A program made the position numbers and the translations under genes. Under the pieces are notes generated by a model that was given only the letters and a program-made list of their open reading frames with translations, had not been told where the DNA came from and did no database searches. This document shows positions 49,364 to 60,153 of a stretch of 64,000 nt of DNA, in pieces; within the stretch, counting starts at the first letter, position 1; the number at the start of each line of letters is the position of its first letter. Source of the stretch: Primula veris (Eukaryota > Streptophyta > Magnoliopsida > Ericales > Primulaceae); NCBI GenBank assembly GCA_963682055.1, contig OY821746.1, positions 11,433,992 through 11,497,991 on the forward strand. The letters run 5' to 3'.

Positions 49364-49576
49364 GATTATGATTGTTTGGTTATCATTGTTTGGTTATCAT
49401 TAATTGGTTATAATTGAGTTATCATTGTTTGATTATCATTAATTGGTTATCATTGTTTGGTTATCATTAATTGGTTATTTTATCATTGTTTGGTTATCAT
49501 TAATTGGTTATTAATTGGTTATTTTATCATTGTTTGGTTATCATTAACCGAGTTATATTTGGTTATTACAGTTAGA

Positions 49577-51974
49577 ATGGCAGAGCCAGGTCCACATATT
49601 AAAGGCAGGTTGGGTATTTTACGACAGACCAGTCACATTTCTAATCAGACTTGAGATGCTGGAAGAGAAGCGGGTAGAGGAGATGCCAATAAGATTAGGG
49701 TTTATAATTATAGTTGGCAGATACCGACGCCTAAAAGGGTAGTTTAAAATATGATTAGGGCTGGTTTTTACGGTATTCACAGTATAGGTAATTATACCGT
49801 AGACCGAGGCTTGCTTACAGCCTTAGTTGATAGGTGGCGTGATGAGTCGCACACGTTCCATTTTGTCGGTGGAGAGTTGGTGATATCTTTACAGGATGTA
49901 GAGATTATGCTTGGTCTCAGGGTGGATGGTCTTGCTGTTACCCGGTCGGAGCAGAATGATAACAGGGCGAGCAGGTTAGATATGGTAGAGAGTTTGTTGG
50001 GTGTTAGACCGGCTGACAATCAAGTGGATACAAACTGTCTGACAGTTAGACTTGATTGGATGTTACACACCTTTGGTGAATTACCCCCCAACCCTAGTGA
50101 GGAGCGTTTGCTATATCAGTCTAGGGCTGCCATGTTGTTATTACTGGGGGCACATGTATTTTCAGATAAGAGCAGTGATCAGATTCCACTCTGGCCTCTG
50201 CCATTTCTGGAGGATTTTGACACGTGTGCTGAGTATAGTTGGGGATCAGCTCTTCTGGCCTGGTTAGAGGATAATCTATGCAGGTTGGTACGTGGTAAGG
50301 CAAGCGGAGTAAGCGGGGCGGTGATGTTTCTCGATATGTGGGCGATGACCAGACTATTGCCGGTTAGACCATGTGAAGAGCTGCCGGAAGATATCGAGCC
50401 ACCTGAGGGCTGGCCTAGGTTCCCCCTCGGTTATAGGTATGATATTATTTAGTTTTTGTCTTGGATTTGTGATTTTTTTATTGTGTCATCTATCATTTAC
50501 TTATCTTATTTATATTTATTGTTTATCGGGTTTTCTTTGTATATTACAGATGGAAGATTTGGAGGCTTACTAATGATAAGCCATATGTCTACGGACATAA
50601 TGTGGTCCACATACGGGACCAGTTTGACAATATGACGCCTGAACAGGTAAATTTTAACTTTCTTATTTCCTACATGCAACTTACGTATTATATGTTGTAT
50701 ATGTTTGCATTGGTCTTATGTTCGCAGAATTTATTACTAGTATTTTTAAACCCTTGTTTACATATTCTAATAATAATTTTAATGATTACAGATAGTCTGG
50801 CAACCTTACGGGAACCTCAATAACTATCCGGAATACTGCACGCGGGACCGTTATATGTGGCATTGTTCCGTGCCTCTCATTTGTAATGAGAAGATTGAGT
50901 TCCACCCCGCGGACAGGTTCATGAGACAGTTCGGTTTTGTTCAGCCGGTCCCTACATATATTTGAAAACCCAGAAGGGGTCACGGCAGGGATAGAAGATA
51001 TGAGATTGGGCAAAAACACGACTGGCCTTTACTTTTTGAAGAGTTTATAAATGTGTGGAATGACCGCCACAACCGTCTTATTAACGGCGAATTTGGCACG
51101 GGGACGTCACCGGATTACATGAGATGGTATAGAGAGAGGACCCGTATCTTTATAAACCCACCTGAACTTGCCCGACCATCTCACGGTTTCCGGGAGCATA
51201 CGGGGTTGTTCAATAAAATGGTAACTACTAATTAAAGTTCATTAATATTTGATTGTTATTTTTTTGTTTGTATATTTCAATACTTATAAATCGTTTTTTA
51301 TTGGGTTTTTTTTTCTTCAGAAAGCGATGCTGCGCCGCAATTTCAAAACGTTCAAACGGGAGAAAATGAAACCGGAAGTGGACTTACTACGTGCGGAGTT
51401 CGCTGAAATGGGAATGAATCCGTATGGGTCAGCTGATGAACAGTCGGATGAGGAGGATGACGATGACGACGACGACGACGATGGTGATGACGACCTACGT
51501 TACGACCCAAGAACTTACACTAGGACTTCGATTTGTCGGCGTCCCGACGAAAGAGGCAGAGGGGAAGGCGAATCTAGTAGCGGGCGTAGCGGGGGTAGAA
51601 GAACGAGTGGAGGTCGACCCCCGACTACAGATCAGGGTCCGGGTCCGAGTTCAAGCGGTCATCGTCGTCGTGCTTCTTTTGCTGGGTCGGACTACGTTCA
51701 GGACGATGTTCTGTTCGATCATCATAGACAATCATTTGGGTCGTACGAGCATCATCCTGGTCATCAGTCAACCGACAGTTGGAGTCGAGGATTGACAATT
51801 ACATCCCACGAGCGTGCTCCGCATCCAGAATCGCAGCATCGACGGAGACGATGTACGGAGCTAAACGAAATCGAAGAGTCTACTGAGCCGTCATCGTCGG
51901 ATAGATTAACATCGGCGGGAAAGATGCTCCCTACGTCCAACTTTAAATCATTTAGTCGTTACAAAAAAAAATAA
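49577..51974 (+). pseudogene. Plant mobile domain (PMD) gene of the MULE, three in-frame stops
   Basis: Four exons, 49577-50436, 50550-50646, 50792-51220 and 51321-51974, join in frame with GT-AG introns to 680 codons. The PMD (aminotransferase-like) core is clear: AGFYGIHSIGNYTVDRGLLTA, ALVDRWRDESHTFHF, then VISLQDVEIMLGLRVDG, and later exon 2 WKIWRLTN and exon 3 VWQPY. The C-terminal exon has a run of acidic residues and a Ser/Arg-rich tail. Stops occur at TGA 49652, TAA 49745 (both before the PMD core) and TGA 50963 in exon 3. The ATG at 49577 lies six bases after a good acceptor (TTATTACAG). PMD proteins occur both in host proteins of the MAIN/MAIL type and in transposons; here the context is a transposon. 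Confidence 0.85.
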
Positions 51975-52193
51975 ATGCACTGTTTGTGTTTTTTGTATTT
52001 GATTTCTATGTTTGATTTATAAGTTTTATTCTTAGCTGAGTTGGAATATTATAAATTCGTATGTTTAATTTGATTTGTATGTTTGATTTGTACGTTATAA
52101 ATTCGTAAGTTTAATTTGATTCGTATGTTTGATTTGTATGTTTGTAAAAAATATTCTGTATTTTAATTGATAGGACCAATATTGAGTTTTTAC
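51975..52193. other. 3' flank of the PMD gene
   Basis: Repeats of short words (tttgatttgtatgtt, ataaattcgta) follow the PMD stop. No gene. Confidence 0.5.
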
Positions 52194-52310
52194 AAACCCT
52201 AAACCCTAAACCCTAAACCGTAAACCCTAAACCCTAAACCCTAAACGCTAAAACCTAAACCCTAAACCCTAAACCCTAAACCATAAATTACAAACCCTAA
52301 ACCCTAAATA
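52194..52310. repeat. Interstitial telomere-like array
   Basis: About 14-16 units of CCCTAAA with scattered variants (ccgtaaa, cgctaaaa, ccataaa). This is the plant telomere repeat, in the orientation CCCTAAA on the plus strand, between the two MULE genes. Confidence 0.95.
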
Positions 52311-52325
52311 TTCTGAAATATACAT

Positions 52326-52436
52326 ACAAACCGTACATTTAATGTACGGTTTGTACAGATTTCATACAAACCGTACATTAAATGTACGGTTTGTATGTAT
52401 TCTGTACAAACCGTAAAATAAATATACGGTTTGTAC
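52326..52436. repeat. Three AAACCGTA palindromes downstream of the PMD gene
   Basis: Perfect palindromes: acaaaccgtaca-ttta..-tgtacggtttgt at 52326-52354, a second at 52364-52396, and a third with altered centre (gtacaaaccgtaaaataaat, then atacggtttgtac) at 52404-52436. The stem AAACCGTA/TACGGTTT is shared with the palindromes at both ends of the element. Confidence 0.92.
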
Positions 52437-52501
52437 CCCTTATTTAAGCAGCGTCATTTTACGAATGTATTTTTTGCACTGAATCACCGTTAATAACGTA
52501 A

Positions 52502-52855
52502 AAAAAAAAAAACTACAAACCGTAAAAGTAATCTACGGTTTGTAGTGTAAATGACATTGGATACCATATCTATCAAAATAAATCCGACAACACCTTATCA
52601 CTTTTGAATTATTATGATTTGACAACCCTATCCGAAAATGACTACTCAATGCATTATTAAAGTTTGAAAATGACTACACCAAAAAAAACACTACAAACCG
52701 TAAAAGTAATCTACGGTTTGTAGTGTAAATGACATTGGATACCATATCCACCAAGATAATTCCGACAACACCTTATCACTTTTGAATTATTATGAGTTGA
52801 CAACCCTATCCGAAAATGACTACTCAATGCATTATTAAAGTTTGGAAATGACACC
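52502..52855. repeat. Tandem duplication (178 bp) upstream of the transposase gene
   Basis: Two copies with a period of 178 bp (ctacaaaccg at 52513 and 52691) share about 170 bp. Each starts with a hairpin, actacaaaccgta-(9 nt)-tacggtttgtagt, with a perfect 13-bp stem at 52512-52546 and 52690-52724. The second copy ends shortly before the transposase TATA box. Confidence 0.93.
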
Positions 52856-52882
52856 ACCTTGTGGGGTTTCTGAAATTAACAC

Positions 52883-52890
52883 TATAAATA
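52883..52890 (+). promoter_or_regulatory. TATA box of the MULE transposase gene
   Basis: TATAAATA in acTATAAATAtggctc, 125 bp upstream of the ATG at 53008, followed by a C/A-rich leader. Confidence 0.65.
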
Positions 52891-53007
52891 TGGCTCATTT
52901 TTGCCAATTCTAACAAACCCTAAAATCAAACACAAACACATTTCAGAAATCTCTAAAAAAGTACTCATTTCTCCCCAAAAAAATATATAAACAAACACTT
53001 TTCGAAA

Positions 53008-55707
53008 ATGAATTACAACTATGGTTATGACAACAACCAATGGAATAACAACAATGCGAATTCATCAAGTGGCTCAAACGATGAGCTAACTGATTATACA
53101 GAGCACTTTGAAGTTGATGAATTGACTTGGGAAACAAGGGATAAAATGCTTGCTGATCTTGCTGATGTGGCTGGAAATTGGGGTTTCATTCTTACGATTC
53201 GTAGGTCTGGAAGGGGTGATGGGAGCAGAACACCGTATGTTGATATTGTGTGTGATAAATCGGGGGTTTACGAAAAAAAGAAACCATCTTCCGTAAATTC
53301 AGGTACAAAGAAAAAAGATTGTCCATTTTTCATTAAAGGTTACGTAGTTAATGGTTAATGGATGTGTCACGTAGAAAATGGACAACATAACCACCCACCT
53401 CCAACTTATCTCCAAGGGCAAGCACGACGTGCTCGTTTAACCCAAGATGAAAAAGAAATTGTTAAAACTTTAAGGCAAAGTAGTTTTAAAGTTGGTGCAA
53501 TATTAGAGGCCATAAAAAATAGAAATCCTGACAATGTATCAAACACTAAAACGATACATAATTTTTTGGCTGGACTGAAATTTAAAGAACGAGATGGTAG
53601 AAACCCGATACAGGAATTGTTTAATTTGTTGGATAGCCATCGCTACACATTCTACTATAATATGAACCCATCAACCCATTCCCTTGAGAACTTGTTTTTT
53701 GCACACCCCGATTCCATAAGGATGTTCAAAGCCTTTCCTGATGTCTTGTTAATGGATTGTACATATAGAACAAACCGTTTTAATATGTCATTTCTAGAAG
53801 TCGTAGGAATGACATCGACGAACCAAACATATTGTTTAGGTTTTGTTTTCATGAGTGACGAGACAAAGGAAAGTTATATATGGGCATTGGAAAAATTTAA
53901 AGTTACATTGGAGGGGTGTATACTACCTAGGGTGTTTGTAACCGACAGGGAAATGACCTTATCAAATGCTTTATCCGTTGTTTTTCCCGATTCTCATCAT
54001 ATTTTGTGCACCTTTCATATTGCAAAAAATGTTTTGAAAAACTGCCGTAAAAAGATCCCTGATGAGGAGTGGCAAACGTTTCTAGATGATTGGGGTTTAT
54101 TGGTTGATTCTGAGTCGATAGAGGAGTACAATCATAACCGAACTTATTTCAATTCCTCTTACAAATCGTACCCTGTTGTGATTAAGTATGTAGACAAGCT
54201 TTTAAATGATTATGCTGAAAAGTTTGTTGCATGCTATACCAACCATACAACACATCTAGGTAACAGAACTAGCAATCGAGCCGAACAACAACATGCTAAG
54301 CTGAAAAGATCCATTTCCACAAATACTGGCACGCTTGAAACTGTTTGGGTAGAGGTGAATAGAATTCTAGAAAAACAGTTTGAGGATATTAAGATGAAGT
54401 TGGATAAATGCAAGTCTTATTTTCCACATTCTGAACGAACACCTCTATTTATAAATCTTAGGTCGTATATCACACACTATGCCTTTGATTTATTATTTCA
54501 AGAACACAAAAAATATAGTGGCCAGGCTGATGAGAATTGTTCTTTCGGTTTCAAATTGTCTCACGGTTTACCTTGTCATCATATTATGAGTGAACATATT
54601 TTATTCGGGAAGCCTCTTCCTCTAGAATATATTCATCCATTCTGGAAAAAATTAGACGTAACTGATGATAATGGGAACACCGATGATTATGGGGTAGAGG
54701 GTGATCTAGAAGAGTTTAAAAGTGTTTATGCTAGCAAAACTAATGTTGAAAAACAGCGTATGAAAACACAACTCCGAGAGATAACCGTACCAGCCAGAAC
54801 ATCCATGAGTGACCCCGAAGTGAGAGTAAATAGGGGGAGACCTAGAAAAGGAGACAAATCTAGTAAGAGAGATAAGTCGGGATGGGAGTATGTGGAGGAA
54901 CAGGGTGCTGGTGCTAGTAGGGACAAGGGTAAAGGTAAGGCGGATGAAACACCGGAGGTAAGGGTAAACCCAACTACGAGGCCGCGAAACCAGAACCCTA
55001 AACCCACCCCCAATAGGCCAACCTTCCTGTACATTGACCAAATATGGGTCATGTTACATAGTTATATCGAAACGGTTTATGATGTGCGTGGGGATGGTAA
55101 CTGTGGGTTCCGGGTACTTGCAAATGTGACGGGTAAACAGCATGGGGAAGATGATTGGTATGCGGTAAGATGTGAGTTGTTTCAAGAGCTGCAGCAAATG
55201 AAATGTGTTTATTATGAGCTGTTTGAGAATCTTGGCTTTGAAGATTACCGGTATGATTATATTTTATCAAGTTTAAATTTTTATCATGCTACAAATCCCG
55301 CACCTTCTGACAAATGGATGAGATTTCCGTCTTATGGGTTTTTAATTGCTTCTCATTACAATATTCCAATTGTATTGTTGTCCTTATGGCAAAATAATGA
55401 TGGAGGGGTAAACGTGTGGAACAGTACTTTTTTACCTCTTTATACTGGTCCGCCTCGGGGAACGACATATTACATCCCGACTGTAATGGTGTTCGTCAAC
55501 AGTTGTCACTATGCTCAGGTTATTCCTAAAGAAGAAGGGATCTTCCCAATGCCAGGAATTATAGCACGGTGGGAACAAACACGCACTGAGACAGCTGCGC
55601 CATGGAAGGAACTTTTTCGACCAAATTTCAAGTTATATATGGCGCTGGAAAAGCAATCGGGAAAGCAAAAAGTAAATGAAGAAGAAGCTATAGACCTAAG
55701 TCCATAA
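53008..55707 (+). pseudogene. MULE transposase fused to an OTU cysteine protease domain, one in-frame stop
   Basis: One uninterrupted frame of 899 codons except for TAA at 53356-53358 (codon 117). Codons 1-130 have a FAR1-like zinc finger of WRKY-GCM1 type (Cys in DIVCDKSG, KKDCPF; then QHNH); the stop lies within it. The MULE DDE core has the catalytic Asp in LMDCTY (codon 250), Asp in VTDRE (313) and Glu in NRAEQQHAK (426). A SWIM-like finger follows (CSFGF..GLPCHHI). A basic, Pro-rich linker (about 605-680) leads into an OTU domain (about 685-845). It has RGDGNCGFR with the nucleophile Cys at codon 699 and its His in SCHYAQV at codon 834. No intron is apparent. The protease catalytic residues are intact, which argues that the domain was under selection until recently. 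Function of the OTU part (deubiquitination or other) is inference. Confidence 0.92.
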
Positions 55708-56279
55708 TCAGTTTTTTATTTTTAATTTGATGTAAATTACTATTTTTTCCAAGTTGTTGTAAATTTATATGATGTAAACAAATGTTTAATAAATTTGTTT
55801 TATGAAATTTAGTTCATGTTTGCATATTGAGTTAATTTCTTTTATGAAATTTATATAATTTATGATTGTTTCATTCAATAAAATTATCGATTTCCACCAA
55901 ATTGACGACTTAGTTAATGTTTCATATTGTGTTATACAAGTGTTAAAAACAAACCAAAGGTACTTCACAAAAATTGACGATTTAGTTAATGATTCAATAA
56001 ATATCAATTTATACACTTGACAAAAATATAACATGAACCAAAAACATAAAATTTATCAAATCAACTTTTTTTGTGTAAATTTGTGTAAATTTTGTGTTTA
56101 TTTTGAGAGATTGTTAGAATATTGGTAATTTATTTTATGTAAAATTTTAAAAATAAGGCATTTAGTTTTTTTATTAAAAAAAAATCATGTTTAATTTGAA
56201 AAAAATATTCAGTATTTTAATTTTAATTATTAGAATTTTAATTTTAATTTTTAATGTGTAAATACTGAAAAATCATGCA
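55708..56279. other. 3' flank of the transposase gene
   Basis: AT-rich, with no gene. It leads into the palindrome cluster at the right end of the MULE. Confidence 0.5.
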
Positions 56280-56431
56280 GACCGTAGATTAAATCTACGG
56301 TTTACAGTGATTCACTGCAAACCGTAGATTTAATCTACGGTCTGCATGATTTTTCAGAATTCACTGTAAACCGTAGATTAAATCTACGGTCTGCATTGAA
56401 TCAATGCAGACCGTAGATTTAATCTACGGTC
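56280..56431. repeat. Four ACCGTAGATT palindromes at the right end of the MULE
   Basis: Perfect 21-bp palindromes accgtagatt-w-aatctacggt at 56281-56301, 56320-56341, 56370-56390 and 56410-56430, alternating A and T at the centre. Flanks (gcagaccg, actgcaa, ctgcatg) add pairing between neighbouring copies, so a larger cruciform or RNA fold is possible. Confidence 0.95.
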
Positions 56432-57017
56432 TGTGCGTTTATACAGATAAATTCCAGTTAAATAATCCAACCTCCTTCCTGAATCAACTTAATATTGTTT
56501 AAAATCCTCGAAAACTATTGGTTTGTAATATTAATGAGACCACATATTTACAACGGTTATTAATTTAACATATTGGCTGAATTAGTGATCACGATAACTT
56601 GTACTAGCACACAATTAATATTGTTATTTAATAATAATCAGCATATTCCTGTTTAAAAAAAAAAGAAAGTGACCAACGATTGAAGAAAATATATCTGTAG
56701 ATCACAATTCACTAATTTATACTTTTATAAAAGTTTTACTGCGTTTGGCCGGCATTCTTCAGTAGAATAAGTAGACATTCATCTGCTATTAATATTTTAT
56801 AAAGACCCACAATTTATGGGATATGTTGTTACCATTGACACTTTTTTTTCACATCCAAAACTTACGGTAGTCCTGTGTTGGCGGTAACAAATGAACAATT
56901 AGAAATTTATATAGGACCACCGTCTTAAAATAATTTCGTTATATTATTATGGAACTATTATTACGACTACCTTTTATTTTGTGCGTAGTAAAATGAAATA
57001 GGAAACATGCACGTTCC

Positions 57018-57025
57018 TATAAATA
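57018..57025 (+). promoter_or_regulatory. TATA box of the two-exon membrane-protein gene
   Basis: TATAAATA in tccTATAAATAtaag, 166 bp upstream of the ATG at 57184. A CT-rich leader (ctttcctctctcaaagcc) precedes the ATG. Confidence 0.6.
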
Positions 57026-57183
57026 TAAGTAAATATGTTGCGAGTCAAACGCCATATACCTTTAACTTCCTAATTAGTAGAATATCTTAATTACAAATCC
57101 TTGTGAGATATCATTTTTTTTCTTCTATACATATACCAAATAAAATTCACAAATACTAATATATCTTTCCTCTCTCAAAGCCA

Positions 57184-60153
57184 ATGGCGAACAAATCATT
57201 CATAAACTGCTTTCGACCAAACTGTTCACTAGAATCAGAGACATTGGGAGCTCGGTCGATGTCTGGTTCCGCTCACGACTACCATAAAACTGACTCGGAT
57301 CACAAAACTCACCGGGGTTTACGCCACCTAGTTAAAGCAATTTTCTTTCACACCCTCTTGGTTAGTTTTTCTATACCACGTATATATGTATGTACTTTTG
57401 TTGCTCGGTCGTGGACTCGTGGTCATGATCATGAATGTTTTCTTAAATTTTGATTGCTCCCGTTCATCAATATGTATCTAATATGTAATAGTTGGTTCTC
57501 TTTGCTTAAATTTTTTTTATCTAATATTGTTCGTTTTCTTTTCTTTTCTGCCTTGGTTTTCCACATTATCTGTTTGTTTTGCCGAAAATAATTTCTGAGA
57601 AAAATAATTTCTTGGAAAACAAGTTATTTTTCATGATTTTTTTTGGTGTTTTGCTATTGGGAAAAATTTCATGGAAAATATGAATTATAATTTATAATTT
57701 ATTTAACAAACACAAGTCTAAAATCTCATAATAGTAACAAAATCAACATATTTAACTTTAAGCATACAAGTTACTTTTCAACTTATTAGAAATAATATGC
57801 AATAAGTTATTTTTATTTATTATGAGCTAATGCTTTATAATAATTTTTATTTTTATTTATTATGAGCTAATGTTTTATTTATTATTTTTATTTACTTTGA
57901 AATTTTAATTTGTAAATCATTTTATGTTATCATTAGTTGAATTTAACTTTGTTTATCATTTTTCAACATAAATTACCTTTTGTTACGGCCACGCCATGGT
58001 TCCGGAAAATATTTTCTTGATAATTTAAAAAAATAATATTTTCCTCCAATTCTGAAAAATATTTTCCTGAAAAACATATTATCCTGGAAAACATATTATC
58101 ATGGAAAACATAGGTATATGAAAATAAGTTTCCATATTATATATATATATATAGATCTGTATGTATTTCAACGTCGTATTCGATTAAGGAAGAAAATCTG
58201 TGATAAATTATTAATATTTATTAGAGTCGGGAAATAAATGCAGTTTTAATTTGGAAAGGCAACTTTGTAAGAATTTCCATTTTGAAAGGGAGTTGAAAAC
58301 TTCTACCCTATTTCTCTATCCCCTTCCGTGCCCCCTTGTTTATTTTATCAAAAAAAAAATTCTAAAAAATTTGAAAAAAATTGTACAATTACTATAATAC
58401 ATGTATCAATACATTCAAATAATTATTTTTAAAAGAAAATCCACACAAAATTTATTTTAGAATAAATGTATAAATTACTGTAAATTAAACATTGAATAGT
58501 AAAAAAATTGTTTAAAACAATATTATGTTCAAATGTTTTAAAATTTGAATACAATATAATATAAAAGTTAATAAAATTGCGGTATAAGTCAGGGGCGAAG
58601 CCAGGATGTGTAAATGGGGGGTGCCAAAATATATGTACAAGTAACATATTTTTATGGGGGTGCCAAATCTACACCTAAAAAAAAATTGTACTAAAAAAAA
58701 TTTACGTCACTTGGGATTTCTAAAATTATGGGGGGTGTCGTGGCACCCGATCGTTCCCACTTAGCTTCCCCCGGTATAAGTTGTGAAAATTTAAAATTTG
58801 AGTGAAAATAAGCAAATGGACACGAAAGGAGATAGAGAATAAGGGTAAAAAAGACCCGTAATGGAAAAATAGAACACCTTTGTAAGCTATACCAATGTGA
58901 AATATTATTTACTTCATGGGGTTGGTTCTCTAAATACTTTACTCTCTACTGTATCAATATATTTTCCATTTTATGTTTGGGAAAATATATGAATGTTTAT
59001 TGTTTATAGAGTACAGAACTGTAAGTCTTTTTACCAATAATTGGGGAAAATAGTAATCGTAACTTATCGTTTATATATTCCATTCTGAAGCTAATCCCAA
59101 ATATCTCTCTGTTATATTTGGCTGTGTCAACAAGGATCTCTAATAGAAATAGAGTGGAGACATTTGGATGTCACATATAACGTGACATATTCTATTATAA
59201 TAAGTCAATCCAAATTAAATGAATATGTTTAATTTGGATATTTTTTTTAATTACAATAATAACATACTCCCATAAAAATATAAAAAGTAAAAACTAATAA
59301 AACAATTTATTCATTTTTAACAACTAAACATTTTTTTTAAATGTTCAACTATGTTTTTTTTATATTATACACATATTTATATCATCACTATTCATATTTT
59401 TTATATTTTTATTGCATTACGTGCAGCACAAGCAACGCGTGGGACACGATTACTAGTATTAGAAGATATGTGGAGTTGAATTATGAATAAAATAAATTTA
59501 AAGTATATATTATGTATACTTTAAATAAATGTTATGCCATGTACCAAGAAATAAATACTATGCCAAAACAATAGGGACTGAATTAATTGTTTTGATCATT
59601 TCCGTGCAAAACATCTCCCGTATTGGTGACTAATTATATCGTGTGTATATATGCGCAGGTCAAGAAAATCAGAAGAACTAGTTCTCAAAATAACTCCTAT
59701 GCATCAAAGTATAAGAAAATATTATCGAAAATCAAACAAGCCCCTTATTGTCAATTATCCACCAATTTACAAACAAATGATTTCAAGAAGGAATCTATTC
59801 ATTCGACCTGTTGTTCATCGCTAAAATCATCATCTTCTATGGCTTCCTTAGCTCCACTTTGTTCCTCAAGCGGTTGGTCCGTAATTTCAAGCACTTCTTT
59901 CAGGCGAAATGAATATTTGGCGAATAAGCAAACAAAACATCCCTTGTCCCGAAAAATGTTGATCAGGAAAAGTCAAGGTTTATTTTTCTTTCTTGTTTGC
60001 ATATTTAGCTTGACGTGTTGGGGAAAAGTTTGTGCAATTATTTTCACCTCAACTATATTCATGCTGATCCCTAGCCGAGTCAAGCGAGTTCACATGCCAG
60101 AGCATGGCCGAGTTGGCTCACAAGAGACGGATTTGAAGAAAAGCTTAAAATGA
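57184..60153 (+). CDS. Small plant transmembrane protein, two exons
   Basis: Exons 57184-57360 and 59659-60153 join in phase 0 (donor CTTG|GTTAGT, acceptor ATGCGCAG|GTC) to 223 residues. The N-terminal part is Ser/His-rich and polar; a Ser-rich middle follows (SSLKSSSSMASLAPLCSSSG). Near the C-terminus a basic stretch leads to one or two hydrophobic helices, GLFFFLVCIFSLTCW and CAIIFTSTIFMLIP, and a basic tail. This layout, with a W-G-K between the helices, matches a family of uncharacterised plant membrane proteins that I know only as 'transmembrane protein'. The 2.3-kb intron carries a MITE and a Helitron-like insert. The function is unknown. Confidence 0.65.
58590..58772. mobile_element. 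183-bp MITE-like insertion
   Basis: The direct repeat GGTATAAGT flanks the element exactly (58581-58589, 58773-58781; a shared C may make it 10 bp). Ends are CAGGGGCGAAGCCAGGA and, in reverse, CGGGGGAAGCTAAGTGG, imperfect inverted repeats. A 9-10-bp duplication suggests a Mutator-type origin, although the CAGGGGCG end looks more like hAT. It lies in the intron of the small membrane-protein gene. Confidence 0.8.
59137..59456 (+). mobile_element. Candidate non-autonomous Helitron
   Basis: A 320-bp segment starts TCTCTAATAG, preceded by A, and ends CTAG, followed by T, as expected for insertion between A and T. A short hairpin CGTG-GGA-CACG (59438-59448) lies four bases before the CTAG end. The 3' end 'caacgcgtggg...actagt' is of a kind often seen in plant Helitrons. 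It has no ORF. Confidence 0.55.

Larger units (their letters stand above)
47430..56470 (+). mobile_element. Mutator-like element (MULE) with PMD gene and transposase-OTU gene
   Basis: About 9 kb. The ends are marked by diverged inverted sequences: left 'ttttaaacctcaaaaattctgtaaaaacgc' near 47432-47459; right, read in reverse, 'ttatttaactggaatttatctgtataaacgc' near 56468-56438. Palindromes based on ACCGTAGATT..AATCTACGGT follow directly inside both ends. Two genes run in the same direction: a plant mobile domain gene (49577-51974) and a MULE transposase fused to an OTU domain (53008-55707). I could not find a 9-bp target duplication, so the exact ends are uncertain by some tens of bases. Confidence 0.75.
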
